From Pseudoalteromonas spongiae UST010723-006 (lineage in GTDB: Bacteria > Pseudomonadota > Gammaproteobacteria > Enterobacterales > Alteromonadaceae), in NCBI RefSeq assembly GCF_000238255.3, contig NZ_CP011040.1, forward strand, positions 310,001-374,000: DNA of 64,000 nt. Reading direction: 5' to 3'. The notes under the pieces are model-generated. The model saw only the letters and a program-made list of their open reading frames with translations. It was not told the origin of the DNA and did not search any database. This document shows positions 37,401 to 39,257 of the stretch, piece by piece (position 1 is the first letter of the stretch; every line of letters starts with the position of its first letter). The position numbers were made by a program, and so were the translations under genes.

Positions 37401-39257
37401 GTAATTTTCGATCTTGGTGATGATGTATTGCACATTGAAGATGTGGAACATAGCTCAGTATCTGAAACAAGCCTACATAGAGTAACACCTTCTAATTCTA
37501 GTGTGGCAGCATTATTCAATGGGAAACCTGAATATCATACACACCTCATTCTAGATGGTGATCAACTAATAGACGAAGATAGTTCTTTTATCGCTGAAAA
37601 AATGACGGTAAAGGGCAGCCTCACAATTGATTCAGGTAGTTTGTCGAACTTTGTTATAGATAAATCACTGGATGTTGAAGGGGATCTCATTATAGGTCAG
37701 GCTCGAGTGATTTCGAGTATGCCTAATGGCAACCTTAATGTATCAGGAACCATGAAAGTCACAGGGACAATCCCAAGAGGTTCTTCTCAACTCCAGTTAG
37801 ATAATTTAAATATTTCAGAAAATATCGAACTCAGTGATGGTGGTGTGTTAAGTATTGATGCTAATTCGATCGATGTTAGTGGGAATCTTAAAGTTCAGGA
37901 TAGTGCTTATAATTCGATTAAAGTCGGTGAAATAAATATCAATGGGAACATTAATGTGAATGGTGGTGGTAGTTTGAGTATAGCTGCTTATCAGAATATA
38001 AATGTTCTACAAGATATTGAACTTAACAGCTCGAGAAGTACTTCGTTATCAGCAGAAAAACGAATTAACGTTGGCAAGGATCTAGTGGCTGAGTCACGTT
38101 TATATCTCAATACAGGTGATATCACACATATAGGTAATAACCTGGTTATCGAAAACGGTGATATTAGAAAAGCTAGTACCGATATTCATGGTTTAAAAAT
38201 TGATGTAGTTAATCAAGCAACGATTGGCGAAAATGGCCGCATAGATGTTACTGGCATGCAGGGCTCATTTGATAACGAAGGAGTAAACTGTTTTACGAGT
38301 ACCAATAAATACCTTGCTTTAGATTGTACTTATGGAAGCTATTTTGATGTTAATTACGGTGGCGTAATAGGCACAAAAGAAAATGATAGTAAACCTGGCT
38401 CGCCTGGCGCTTATTTAAAACTGACAGCTAATGAAATTATTCATAATGGTACTCTGTTAGCTAATAGCACTGAATCTAGGAATTATTATTGGGGGTCGTC
38501 AGGTGGAGCGATATTGCTTGAGGCTTATAGTTTAAGCGGTACAGGTGTCATTGAGGCCAAGCCTACAGCCGCTCGTTATATGCAATTTGGCAATGGCGGT
38601 CGTGTCGTTGTAAAAAGTGATGTACTTACAGAATTCAACGCACAAATTAAAACGCTAGAATTTGCTAGTTATGAATCAGAACAAGGTGAAGCTGGTACCG
38701 TATATATTGCTGATAAAAATGGTAAAAATGGCATCTTAACAATAGATAACATACGACAAAATTGGACTACAAATAACCAGAAACGCATATCCACACCAAT
38801 ACGTGGTGCGGGTAAACACCAAATTGATTGTGTTACCAGCATGGGTGGCAATTTATGGCGTTTAGATACCGATTGTTCAGCTGATAACAATACTGAACAT
38901 TGGAACGATTCAAACATAGATAAAAAGCGTAGTTTGATTGGTCGCATGATTGACCCAGATATATATAACCCGCTTGACCATGCTGTGGAAATCGTCAGTA
39001 ATGATAAAAACAGTTTGGTTGTTAGAACTCCTCAAGATTTAAGTAATTACGCCGGTGCAACATTACAAGGTATTCATTTATTAAAAGGGCTCAAAGTTAT
39101 TAATAGTGCAAATGTCGATTTTGGTAATAACCGAGTTGAAGTGAGTGATATTAATGAAGCAGTGTTCACACCTGACGTGAGTATCAGTCTTGGTAGTGCA
39201 AATCAAGAGTTAGTTGAAAAATTAAACAGCTCGGGCGCAAATATCATTTGGCATTAA
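1485..39257 (+). CDS. Giant exported multidomain Ig/beta-propeller/TIG/beta-solenoid protein (12,590 aa)
   Basis: One uninterrupted frame of 12,590 codons (about 1.4 MDa). Residues 1-22 form a Sec signal peptide with a hydrophobic core ending near AVGS. Approximate order: residues 60-2850, many bacterial Ig-like domains (recurring SP...G, DD...V...V and P-Y signatures); 3170-7680, repeated cassettes of LVIVD-type beta-propeller, Big_5-like Ig and TIG/IPT domains; 7680-10440, more Ig-like and Big_1-like domains with further propellers; 10442-10545, TSP3/EF-hand-like DxDxDG repeats; 10660-12590, beta-solenoid-like repeats. No RTX nonapeptides, autotransporter barrel, lipobox or C-terminal membrane anchor is visible. 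The domains point to an extracellular or cell-surface adhesive or structural fibre; the binding target is unknown. AGGGAAG precedes the ATG. The gene heads an apparent operon with dedicated periplasmic chaperones, a large lipoprotein and toxin-like modules. Coding is open throughout, with no frameshift. Confidence 0.9.
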   Translation: MSFVKGLVAFFAVILPSVAVGSNAYNISTTGRFDVSTSNSFVFSASDCSRIVSVQYTNSEGELTDSQLTDQCEYSFSLAEGNQPAITITYIDGTTDTYSESFSQDTISPEIYFESVNIIEENEQQSLVVTYQATDNADISKVGIDLKGITASALRGAGGVVDNALTSAFANSAGYQIIIPKTNAQTSFSLKIPFDRKLSAQQIYADGLLLLNAYVIDAYGNKAVTSSIEKTGGTLEEKVLGWRVFPERVSINDPFQSVTLLPYINFEFRGETVSAGEGLGVTYTSSDPEHVKVSSDGTVYVSPDADSKNATITVNYPSLNSIDVPIEVNFSKKLKGLSFGSETLTIPSLNKAITLPPIEAIYENGDKFRVSQQYAVDIEIPEFASNYLKIENNEITSLLPISSTTPVLLTFYLANDPTIKGEVAVSAIDALPNVDLTTPIEIVKGKQATLVAKPVDDVSVFKVDFLVEGKLAATVTSPPYEFLINISEFQTAPNVKVQARVTDSAGQTGYSAQKSIMVIDEDSIVIPDMTFEKPIQNQRVVAGTRVDFKLSHNLGEAKKSFEKTTGIERVNFYVDGKNVGTASFPGFEVRKIKTPLGEEKDYLFETWSLKYNTQNTTIKQKSVPVYAEFVQGIKTQATPSRFLNLIRNTAASLNLQHPQHETDVIAGGTTTAVLQIMDDTLFLGTDVEILLNGRVVDSHTIFDNDYEEKNELSKPTAILKREIDIDPELLGDIANIQVKVTDFHGEITQSEVIRTNVKSDQGPSVSLSNPVEGDYWIAGLPVELRAAASDDEAVKMVEFYVNDQLIGSDTNAPYSAVFDVPVQNKEVQNFSVYAKAIDSKHQSSNSQVINVAVGVDNEKPVVQFVSPSINGILADSSVAKIVTGTEHLIKVTGYDNVGVSGFKINGVKKQGSKLKVTGVTTDSITDSDIPIQRLPGEANSFSIAGLASFPIFDESKQVEQQPYTLNGYVTDEAGNQTSISLTVAVINDQRPSIYEVELDQLDYTSNSELTLNVIAKDDVGVKNVQVSLIDEKHNVLISRKLSDQRAVTPNTSVQGTFSIDLATLSLANEMQSINLKVIATDTMGQESDVYSNLLSITRDSEGPVINLVNPLASEALLVDKRVVFTFTAFDKAPVESVTAYIDGDKAAEYDAKAARQVMSLYHTPKQTSPVKLEISAVDKFGNVNNVVWDFNVYEDPIPNLVIEHPVTGSSYIEGELVEVLAYITDNSTFSAKWQLFENGKEVDNGTMRSDLGSAQYLASFNMPNVSEEELKLVVSVNDGVQIVTEEIKLRVIQDSNAPIVSVVKPNVAFSLETGQSFEVSAVVTDDIHIDDVTPVFIDSQGKKHTLEWFSFVRKDSIERIEIENPITIGTSIVHEQVKAEVNGIVFVPGSFWGLEAVDYDFTLHAVDGGANQGSSDNVKVTLLPDTQGPNINVISPLPTVIQNELVTLHIDVEDASGLSTIEVKLQDEILHQSQQIDDTFTSKDLGIYVDFSQFNPIPSEGKEVELSIVANDRLNNQSQVKQTIKIEQDKPAKLVLDAASPQPMLIGEHVFVNALISDDYAPKSKPVVAGLVLMSDDLVDSVKLSYQVEKQNEIASGLTYEMDMLTDSGEFSVFVGDKPWLEFEGNKLKALSNELESNAKLVFKTNLSGEFKVKVSPKRADACMAIDQAQVYAFNEEINLLDLEADSLDFEIISEVNEFAYFNKLSITKPAHNRYPLPNNPVRLTDSNYQSSLIFNTEQGRSWVAFSPSYAFGNDKKALNSAINLLVLPPYAHRQDIAVFGVGLDYLRQDNAFHSMPQIGTMLITESTTSLTSEQMSPTQLNGLKAGEKFDWNISFADDAKRLQKIEFFINDQVVASKYPELFSEDFTLLGNVPTSSKVNDDILLSVNLTDSEGVVSSISQYYPVIKNNLPEIDLIKFGAHNIITDKSRLNYGEFWVRNGASFNYDLTLLDDTGLSRLQVERLLPNGSTELVFEKDYATACDQSNTVKENVSVDLVFNHEQTQQYRTTVFDVLNQKAVIEFFVHPLGNVKPGIRIVSPAPSQSIVTGAFNLRARVIVTDDRKIEDSNIVTKFNGVKINYLNGDTDKTLSSVDKLKLAEIYDEYEKLYGEEIAKIYASEDSEYLEVFDFYYKLPEQVTKDQQTIALSSVVTDLDNDFNKDEVVLNVVPDNIEPSAAILYPKVEFGVVEASSVKTQFTGYDNVKVSEFELFKRLTAVKNGQEIAELSYDAPIRTISNIPAKDHNVITTNDIDTPVYDHIFQIDTLANIQSQFPTISDFTDVTFFVWLKLRAVDANGNEYEVENAFKVNIDQRPVVDIVSPNLQSKIVEGAPVSVNIHAQDDVKIEYVRASVFNKDKLIESRRFEKGPYTFSFYAPTQAELNNDTIRIDVEALDSYGQKYNDVDNHLAKESITLPIVADQAPVAEIAFPQNNANYIEGQTVLTQVVASDDVGIDNVSLQVKGLVGGDLTLSDGKYPYEFVFKIPFGQTGKDIELLATVTEHRKENARTSFSNKTKLHVSKDTTAPIISIINPQQGVTVTEQGRLKYAVDATDNVEVSSVNTQLVYDFNNDGVIANSDIISQNFSLIPPYNGEFVLPKLQQLNQHESEAAQLQVRVIASDGAGNTAAESTGILLRANSSPDINNIILLDTRGIALDNQQSVTVGRDFIANVHASDLESGVESVTLYRSVNNDTIESFEEVGLSGTAPFTFEQSSRDLSVGDTIYFRAKAIDTYGKESDFSSAFAFTVMADQPPEVYIVQPSQQQSYAISGEPIDVFVRVKDDLGVFGIDRVRFLMNDKPAAVIYQPEPNSNIFKARLYPPVDAKGINIQAVAFDKLDQQGLSEVIKVGILDDTVEPEVVNLAPLDGEILDTENATISFVTFKDYGSSRERLVKQTWLREYQNDDNQWITLYQVERELIRDDQTLADLGYQVSEPKHNQFVYWTEFSDGNILTSQNLKNERVRVVTSIITGQHTVAQETTHLVAHPISEKVYFSPKSTANALAKTVHYNALAQYRQDGAKQSLVGAWSTVSPVVNLPIFAPYMHAESPEIKNETGLFLADYINWNEAPENGERFVYSPLINANVEILTGTISSLAAADGLIAASKVGVGCVSDCEGNRFTSALISERSSDSHIQDHYSAFGELLLFTKKNGDNQFGVPYLLSGNADLPYKDANAVAVSGNLAFIANGLGGVQVFNITDIENPYRVDFIKPDGYVSDVTIYQNYAVIAAGYQGIVIVDITRPDLPIVSTLDTAGSATGLSIEGSVLYVADSGSWQGAGALHMVSLEDPKNPQFIASHAIEAAQENLTSAGAFNVAVSGNKAYVSTFYLDQEHVPVKTIIEIVDLNRLLAMRSDSMQPVLINKEAQSTGFAATDIKLVDNKMLVAAGKKGFNRISFPSLTVIEHEPKSGSIYNPREGLTGHIRLSTALMSQTDLGSFLEVREGHPTLGVDLTSQFELSFKQLDEATDYTTVTFSSKDGVLLNPNTRFYVTLKAGLQAVTGFELSSDYVFDFFTGNSSNGDKPELLSLTPSWGHTSGGDSLTMIIKNVTDSVKVKLGGIEHKVVSFDRLGDEQVKLQITTLPNVSGPAAIELEDQGIKTVYPGAFTYTDKIAISFVSPATIKASQRGEGDQVKVIGYGFSPDMTLTFIRHDDPDIQKSIKIDGNYATIESATKLSVIVPNFGESFRGFVDLKVTNSQGKTAYLAKALFYGDLSETRSLITSPVFSLDDIKKYNGDSDKPIDALKLPPGKIKGVGFDEAQNLIYVLGDGINPQYSLKPSEVVDESYVSNYYAPSWLSLVKYDEAKIDDAAPMHGLGYYDLPQTLNAEMLQVTNSYVYAVARAEDYPFIDLEYENGTYLLAFDKANFASDDSVDRGIVGNIKLPIDIKQEIKQFLVIDQLLLVVTDSTIVFVNISRADEPFVSRVFEGPKPIKHVEPIGTQLAISIAENPITTYYLDIMGPSSALADSVNFRGLFEKTPLSSDVIDTQSRVSRWELINLQPRLVAKFTDLGFQINQYQGLKTHIVSETLAYQLFVPPKKSLAEEVLDELLREQTEETDKTNLSSVIIFDASRNQGIKFLDGVTICESECKSEGLDVSKDGIAVVYSESDYGSKLSLIDLKINEIIDSYPRPMGLFNIDDSLVLNFSKVINLNGLSEQAFVNRFVNLEKVQGSADGTDVSFDYIIAGKTLTVTPKQNLASGQDYRLTLSSEANSYRAQGLVDYIVNFTTYSQDTAEPELVSVFPSSVSTRGSEVTITLDQVVPGLEFLVSGKVAKVTAFDETNGQYTIQAPSNDVGISSLSVINGEYRKLYIGALHYVAPLSLSKVVPNYGSVNGGTEVTITGQGFEPSSQRLEIKFGDVPVPKKDIRVVDNSKLIVTVPAGRLGLSDVTVSYSDGRNITLESAFEYRTPSELQIEGEGIIYDSEVDPSNNYLFLAAGPKGVLVQDLSLAERGENALVARYALPSNYFALGINGFFERNNDRLFVTAALLDKDGAPIKDSARVFVFAVNSFDISQAQLVKSLALGANFAKGIRAENNQVYVAAGDSGLQILDSHLHTKLYSAASYQTKFDALDVAELELQQGKFFAVASGKYNFASQTLDTSSVKSGQLDIIQHNAELGLKHVASIDLPGSHLAVNGTRVYMAMGALGAAIIDIENPYQPKLIARLVNYGSVHDVAIQGNILHLATGESGVVSLNVADAKNIKPTAGKLAIKYPVYVLTTSNYALYTAGSKSFKSESNYMIGRYIDSELRVIRVQPLPHYVNEKLDNVVVSFNKAIDLYDKNNDFVFARNINGEVIPSDIEITNNDISISPNLSQLSVNDTFDIVVKSGLASVKPLPNNNYLKIASLENDVVTRFKYINEEIENYSLFDLLPRRVLTGEQKQHSLSVLGLLTNKDISIFIGEKPVTDLQINHASVENPANTLSFVTPTLPKPGIYDLVMIITGEGTQYTLSLKGAIVVDGVLSANAVSPLWTDYKGGETITLIGSGFEPGTSVSDGTSIKVGNVTAQDVKVLSSNKLTFTAPPNMSGKHPITVSSRNNAHRIETDVQLGYGLKKQSAIDLFAASSYDLAALSTANMVYTSSGYFNLGVPSASIAQVPVFLPNIGYSVDANNPNQLVVAGTTATTPNGEYQQYEFEEFVTHKLLSGKQNASILTGEEIPLTPSEQNFMRYHEAIALGMSADSANIESFELANIGSSKRDTVVTGGFGPIGLRVVNTDDASIIPIVVREHSAYTGAGDLTVATSSSDFSIYATGISSSATDTPDECSWVPGGTTSRQMFSVNMLAKDDPIVIQNSIAIESDNKLLLTDNGRLFVAGHSGSRVSSPGEKCPLIDLFNLDTSPNGIYPNKIQAINLYRPSEVTELLLPGNVFDIAEYQGKLVLALGEIGLAIVDKQLVEVEKFIVIPEELQSGKSSAHKVNVYGNLLFVSMQQGGIVIYDVTDINNPVVVSAGTNAQIYDGLVNNVSVLTAQGDNGVAAYELPGSFVKSINIESQQLAKDEAITITFNEAIVVDSVVATLVDESTGESLDVTVVGVSPEAGASRTLLINAALSDKQQYTLNIKSANNARGTGLLAAFEASFSYIDDARPDISHLSRNLFRTNDLGELRIYGSGFTNESQVFLNDVPLDSNLDSDMLITDITGLQFRENLAGQYTVRVENNGLSSELVGAVVVSDHIDNATEFEFSKTSGPVEGGYILNIESNRSTFLPGDKILLRNKLGNELYTEEMDDGEYNLNLEDDVVSQSLIRFRLPKVVQPGQYDVILISGNEELLLGQFNYMLERGTRIDLPNYPPMSIGAMVESENFLFVGVHSGAQAAINNPYLLDYGLEIYDMSLPMSPIRLSQLPLSGPVTGIELVDKVAFVSVQNTGVVVIDISDKANPFILNTLAVSDYQVSDIALSKANNVLAIASYSDLAEGYIRFVDLTSPVYAAPLGFPVLRFDSGELLGKPLQVQWVNGNLHVLLQRQADIVLVQFTSLGAVPEYVLHGLAGLEYQQGPVSMLLAEQGGAITLGDQYIQLSRESNVFVVSYAEQHSVESVLLESHGSQYLATEQGLEQILPKGLALSDFVPTVNADIGPGEYIELYFNNLINTDEAHLKSQINVKFEDNIYEVSPLGINTMTGAKVRFAMPEFNSSGPVTVIINAELLNINGEKLGTTSEITYQYSNVVAIDIDKIERVSISENTSNHYFYADGTELVKLTGSGFGGDSAQLTIYVGDMLIDGANIESVDNNQVTFKLDKIPNIDVATAYSISVSKLGRQDTVIAGLIVLPKLVLQDINPATGPPQGGNTLQLRGFGFTPSTQFEVNGSPLNNVRVHSANFAEGLVPAGNFGPATVSAFNPQLTDYITVSPVEYFYADQATATYATEGDDNNPLIGLFARDSLLYAISGGGYAPYDSDGNKLASVKTQQAQLLVADVNDPVVINILKKKLGNDVQKYHFSRQLPPSGFSLITSQNNQLFIAGGNQLFWFDTSQPAEPQLMSVMQQRGSINDLIIENNLLFVATNAGLAIYTIGDNAQLEEIGFISSAVLKGIVSKTIVDGADLWLVLSTSRELVSVDIASGGFTIEQRIKVTDQLGKRLPIADAIVLDEIILVATGNNATVVAIDKATGNGLDNLNLAYLLRNGDISADKLLLQGSILNVAAGHGDLQQFNISNWLAGRFDISPALYNYYSVMGSVTDIAVNNLTLFATTAYLQDSKGQGIESPVPVGSKYHRTGGGIESFAPDGFAVIGHTPDTEGYVSLEQALEIRFNQYIEPHYFEQFIDSLITVTLNKVPVSGQWQLDVLTDGVVARFVSDAPWQNGKRYKVNIAKGLRAITNDTLEAPYQFSFIASEFNSPVITAVVPNSGVWNGGNQVTLFGENFSRDSEIRFAGKEVPQEDIQYYSPEKLTLIVPPLNEKPASNKLVSLELSNMHQHDVLNGAYTYITDPEILAIGKFNHEKVLVNTLETTFAFNSAEQIAIQAEGINRHTLIEINNQPATGVEFIRSNLVVFDLPTNTLGGLSVKLHNQDNPDVAAIDNSLSVFVPTSEHDNAVTLMESFDDQIIKLKIDELVIDKHIGNSYVNLFTHTLPSKGKLLAIQKDTVAVLLDDNSVVVYRANDNAAYALHNRIQLPTDKTISALVLQQNTLAMFADGEVLITDISGQSYQTLEGAYKALTFYDDFVISIKDGSLVALRASDLASEVVIKSDIPTYAEKLHIEGNRLYVMAPSELALYDLSHVIRGQMSKLAVTTSLGTNNKLSINGELLSYFNGEQFVLADLNIGDQALNANVIASVDVDLNATHVMLFDDQICGLIRGEVRCGSTIVSNLIAAQTNLITRANQSLYFAIKGDESQWRNSSLSVTQDGNDVAGRTEVFDGFIGYTPHLPGFIANAAVKIELHVYPQQNIDGGQVVFDLPNAFTMHPLFTDEPVSLDYLSPNTTITGRETHFTLFGDQLFALERLVVGGQTLLPADFEVNNSGTQLTFTRHFDNAGVNSITAYQGAETASLIAGLNVTDAISVDTLTSNNARGADLVSDTQRNEITLKGKGLTGDIQVYFLADELGDTISDSNKVEYRNITGGIVFNTPNTLPGTVYHVEIVKPSTQEHYKVAQRLTAIDDTAPIVTSTSIAFNTQDRIAISFNDDMVVGSFSVSKENFDYNTQMHLDVSDNFTVAVENKRLILSPVNGYRLQDNAIYTVVINGISDTDANTVEDYNKTNVTIIDGQLVLSHTTFDSLPPRSISLQRVADQLPMTPAMTLTRGRTYEFEASAIDNLTSDVRYTLLYAKDGVNFVHHAQSIGDNKFSLFIDESFEQLGVRLKVSDRNDNVATAPFSAAIIEPQVNVSEPILTPTKAEELSASSIQFKVFGDFDLVNSTTMMLHNKWYRTTYHQMLDHGLVTLNFVNPSLAQIAPEQNVGVVLKAELNYAGSRTFNSSYRLYKDATPPTVSIVTPKMNDKFPIGEVADVVIQSFDKYGVEKVEVSINEGPFETVETANLYQFTPETESQVTIQARANDPNGNIGYSEVVSVRAFDPTKGEPELRIISPNNGEYVREGQQVELTLLMRHIEKATLAILVGAEKTDPRNPEPIEIVKPHVDVERFNVTIKMPYTSEDLVVLLALEGEDYVARSFVNVVKDDSLEENIAVKVWPNDNVLSGLAMHIQGQRPQSMVDYSDESTVVVTDSNNSTETLAMDTTSALWQTGIESGQVKVSSTLKDVSGNEKKEEFTIQKHDYVNSSRNVLASFNDKESYLVDVASFNNQPITLQQRTNHGFEIKLNDTTVYQRPNTVASKLYHSGGHYFVEYRENNQQFIAMFDPNERKEITRSAIHGDVLSVEQNLVAIQQGNVLLVKHFSRNGVVEFIGYQTAQQLKDAVFVRGKLWLLTDGQLTELAADYESLSWQRVTTYQHAVTSPISLVANQETIYITEGNAVHAFELNQNQELVKLGDFEELGVIHAIDMDNAGRVWLKVQYPIQSPIWYVLKQDKSLGALDWQYDLTFTNKKLWLHSQSELAEYSVVKALKPALSLVVERKLGGVAISGFTSLESFAELTIVNAQGGHLISSWADDNTLFIANNELTDATQLTIYIDGDITNGYQIDVPADSGLTNDQVNWNLSQSIVNTAIVPTVATFKNTMAFVPFTFEGSASSMATESSVAGWTTVTTSKILNLSNGSTTFAPFTLDVLENTVPQGQLLISNPQNNSQFTEGDWVSLEVLASGIDLSQFKHVEVTLQDFNKVDLLSFTTNSVNANTAFKVPAVDRYDIYTIRVRAYFEQSYNYIEKSVGIKVVPLRQSLDANIQGVGNKIYSNSLVTLSTDIPQHADFKVSTLNGTIIASGVEPVSFAVPNDIDSFTIEALLKDGLGNETKVDKQVAVAQPYQLIKDSPVSPFEYQFSIANNQYTINHSKLYKDGLPVSQFDGNVLDAKLLQDRLLIALEGLGIAFMSWQDDYAILGIYPSQIDFKALAIYEQQVFAISDAGNIIVFDIKGNSLEPSAQQLPSGTLAQQVVVANDGIWVTYQDTLTRFNHELEVDLSFELSAEVAHSVVHNGHLIAFDELGGLYRIDNGRLSQHQLTVMAINAVSSLGNELFAYDGLANELLIISLNEATPYVIYRENIQSDISDLFVSNGVITSNNGDVWTLNQNQNAPYRQLFTSNKHKGSSEHIVLHNGSAIVAEKTYALTQYTGLPNHARRSFFPSEYASEFSALILDNTDIYAFDKVSGYLYQVNTAQLSGSQHLGKFASNSMFSTDENYLYAATSDQLTIISKDDFEQRYTFTVAAGEVITALKATPTEVYVATLDGTIYRVSHPGLPMEEFALRVDSVIATNSVIEEINTLGDTLVLTSRTELSSYNLSENIYQTILSNKVQDVVIKGQSVLYALDNEIFEHKLSSNTPDKLMYQAKADIAGFAISKDQLAVALGVNGVELAWRGEQPSQLVADLTKPANKTHFVHGQAIDLAVAHSADLVSVDYYVNDALVARSEHFPFSVQIPIPGELRNGNEFTVHAVTKDRIGNSVVGNKRTMLLHSQDLPQNNFNVELLYRNPSYVPAPLKIEALVKNATQDIRQVEFYLSDDESGPYKLIRKHYGPEFIVRNNFTLAQSGQFIKARAIDVYGNVTESQPTVIQRHLDDEVPQVSLSLESPLNDAKRVTTTYPYGIAFNVSDTGSAINLALLKRDNTVIWAGFTDTQSRIEQHAKNTGDTYVYSLEVSDNANNTNSTSLNVEVVEDERPVVNDISVPNAVLEQSAFEVTMNVQDDIEVAYIEVQWPNFVKRYPVNERQINKTLSIQDTRSLRVNSDKNETLTLLIVDSKGQQTRVEKSITVTKDKAPQPKLSNLSFADAAIYGSKLNGKLIDLNLVDDGLLRELAVDLLIYQGGELKVAKPICDINRNIVCRETMNASINIPSTTVANDQIHIALRAIDKLGQVTVSDQHAILLSQVPNAIVLTDEFDSANLSLAKVGVPAEFAFRVKDLANRSVALQGVDLVISQRDSAQKISNSVITDSNGVAYFSVDTSDLVVSEYVAEATLRDYPNILPAIVRFEVLPGEPSAIRVEHIAPIRANETANLMLELVDAAGNKATNVPNANVALVFNHPGFHFAFDPNVHVEPYYQGENYVGEKALITLVGGKANIEFQATEVMGEYVLARLSDNLADVGLSYQSEQDGSYQISADIPLNVTANVPARLVMSLSAMSNDISGREDVLEQTETATLQLQLTDEFGNQITEIDGQPANGEVNVFVSGDATFANDTNQFVVALNNGAATFTVTNNTVEEVIISVTNIANSLNIDAESDLTLNFARLLARVVDTKLVQVVDLDITPLEVKFNEPVSLTSGFAWPTVSLQGVNVEGEFSFDDDVTLRFIPNQPLTLGAVYELSTHGTAIVSNETQETIFASHYEFTGPDLSLPEQTLGYLLSEQTSTLTLALADNYTWDQINELNFISDDLSLAVNAQTHELIAPVIAEQDEGKQIVASVSARIQETSLFVANARTFTLLTQAGDFDGDGISNDLEHQLGYHPLKQDSDGNGVSDANEDYDNDGLSNALEIQLGGKIDNADSDDDGVNDGTEYQWGSDINNADTDGDGIDDAIEIASGSDPTDANDRAIKPELVIGIDIAQDVVTHNLAGNGDDVIFTIIATVSINDRTYTIDVSDANFYDLVFESLDESIVIPSYRGFTPIALGEAEVRVHFGAYSDTAKVKVVEVISLGDVIWQDESVEFTGTVFANSITIRGRVDAFVAGDLVIENDLTVEQGALSKVASNTLEVKGDANILGELMVLKSEGDNSLYIREHHKVYDFNQDNLVARLNITESNIDKFVQIRFKVPPTGGHGSLPEFDNTYSFSGTAQIQCDEKYQRAFEGKYDADFAVFIVTCPLTELGEYTLNVEGNVEGSMMISDISSEHLYFSNEGQVVSFYDDLPPGMFELFIDNLGERSDRRLELFSDYRNSINMTNLQTGEVVDDCWQPRPESDETVCIVPRFSQVKLSIDNMYDDTIGIRNRRNPNYKPIIISDITVSGDLTLQSYLAAGNVSVNGSVTIESISSQGHLDASNLTVQTDLTLGDMTVLEVEFIDVRGDMTHFGQDRPIETTLRSLNVGQKLTGFGQLNVLPSYLDGISKECLTLFDEATCNVTNHLSSMYGININANRIEIDTSTDWLKTNGVNSSGEIPHGVAPLEMRDRSHFSDVVYDLDVNINTDELIVRNVQFLVNAGYERSSGCNDELCGEYGVGPQSTQGMNVGEDKASLKAVRYVVSFDALQIDASNHFEDPTSNPECCYGASQVRTASHSESLANLQTLFSLPLDLDVYPEDPKLNVGSVILIDKTNKQQFLSVLQPGSGGYIQPHGAENIARGEVNSPEPKMVDESRQYLTTYLTVGKHDISNIDELNQSEWIITVDGDPWLSNREEFGRSLAGLRVRLFDASESSIDAVITGNTDSSLHVTTEANLNGFVPTRLQGLHQFESIHLVWSEADFANDIVESNSLILNKSTLRADSVSEEALSALWQAAEIDLELDVNQPITVERSTVDSPVKKLVINAQNIIIDRPLVLADWPRTQLRLISSSNIQLNDVVDSGSYHNWVEFIADGDIEFKSDFMSSEASVKANSIVILGELYDEYHSYDATKLTSNTSITINKLSGITKIDFEAPENIQILEEVFITRRNVEFNSENTISFMSNVKIAKDNYDDGTLLLNGTGTIVFDKDLVLNDTNIASEFGSLTVNGLLSAGNNVSIKFKQPNAINFNDGVTVNGSLYINYDGVLNVSNDLTIDGNLVLRDMNTEKDAYQGLIVGGNITLNQYGNLAFEFASSVEQAGITDLIGYKSIPSFSSLPSCIGKDCPELSEHLAYLTANSLINNGELSLDISSYSSWPNSAFVIDIDSLSGNGKIHGGERLIINAVDNSFAGEYSSQGTVYTKDGNEIYGNLLLNIEDNPCYHCEYFQDVIKLPEIGRHTISNIRSLGNNQWEITANSANWKLLEDTQGFNITGEYVDLDAGDNVTHFYQILRHSSNSLVVITNDDLSTYTGRELVGVHVFNSININSNVIFDLGDDVLHIEDVEHSSVSETSLHRVTPSNSSVAALFNGKPEYHTHLILDGDQLIDEDSSFIAEKMTVKGSLTIDSGSLSNFVIDKSLDVEGDLIIGQARVISSMPNGNLNVSGTMKVTGTIPRGSSQLQLDNLNISENIELSDGGVLSIDANSIDVSGNLKVQDSAYNSIKVGEININGNINVNGGGSLSIAAYQNINVLQDIELNSSRSTSLSAEKRINVGKDLVAESRLYLNTGDITHIGNNLVIENGDIRKASTDIHGLKIDVVNQATIGENGRIDVTGMQGSFDNEGVNCFTSTNKYLALDCTYGSYFDVNYGGVIGTKENDSKPGSPGAYLKLTANEIIHNGTLLANSTESRNYYWGSSGGAILLEAYSLSGTGVIEAKPTAARYMQFGNGGRVVVKSDVLTEFNAQIKTLEFASYESEQGEAGTVYIADKNGKNGILTIDNIRQNWTTNNQKRISTPIRGAGKHQIDCVTSMGGNLWRLDTDCSADNNTEHWNDSNIDKKRSLIGRMIDPDIYNPLDHAVEIVSNDKNSLVVRTPQDLSNYAGATLQGIHLLKGLKVINSANVDFGNNRVEVSDINEAVFTPDVSISLGSANQELVEKLNSSGANIIWH
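1660..10035 (+). repeat. N-terminal array of bacterial Ig-like domains (protein-level repeats)
   Basis: This codes for a long run of degenerate domains, mostly about 90-130 residues. The shared pattern is P-x-V, then SP near a glycine turn, 'E-G' or 'xG' before a V-rich strand, A-x-D-D/N-x-x-V, x-V-x-F/Y, and a final D-x-x-G/N strand (for example around 3770-4040, 8410-8720 and 9040-9390). The repeats are conserved in protein but diverged in DNA, so they are old duplications or held apart by selection. Such arrays act as rod-like spacers in bacterial adhesins. Confidence 0.75.
10985..24510 (+). repeat. Super-repeat of beta-propeller / Big_5-like / TIG cassettes
   Basis: About seven cassettes, each with LVIVD-type propeller blades (V-x-V-x-D/N-I-x-x-P patterns), then a Big_5-like Ig (x-x-I-x-F-N-x-x-I/V), then one or two TIG domains with the P-x-x-G-x-x-x-G-G signature. 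TIG signatures fall at about 12025, 14407, 16345, 18490, 20262, 21953 and 23665, giving a period of 1.7-2.4 kb (570-790 residues). The last copies are the most degenerate. The positions come from reading the translation; domain edges are approximate. Confidence 0.7.
32808..33116 (+). repeat. TSP3/EF-hand-like calcium-binding repeats in the giant protein
   Basis: Residues about 10442-10545 carry repeated acidic loops such as DFDGDGISND, DSDDDGVNDG and DTDGDGIDD, each followed by a short E-x-x-x-G helix. This is the bacterial thrombospondin type 3 / dockerin-like pattern, which binds Ca2+. The segment sits between the Ig-like region and the C-terminal solenoid and probably forms a calcium-stiffened hinge. 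A related but much longer array occurs in the downstream lipoprotein. Confidence 0.8.
33466..39257 (+). repeat. C-terminal beta-solenoid-like region with three spaced copies of a conserved module
   Basis: Residues about 10660-12590 are short alternating strands (V-x-G-D-L-x-I, I-x-V-x-G-N-L-x-V) typical of right-handed beta-helices. A module of about 100 residues occurs three times: it begins G-K/R-H-x-I, continues through a W-x-I/L strand and S-L-V-V-x-T, and ends with L-x-G-x-H. The copies start near residues 11312, 11880 and 12443 (DNA 35418, 37122, 38811). The third copy is almost the last thing in the protein. Paired cysteines (for example CNDELC, PECC) suggest disulfides and export. Confidence 0.65.
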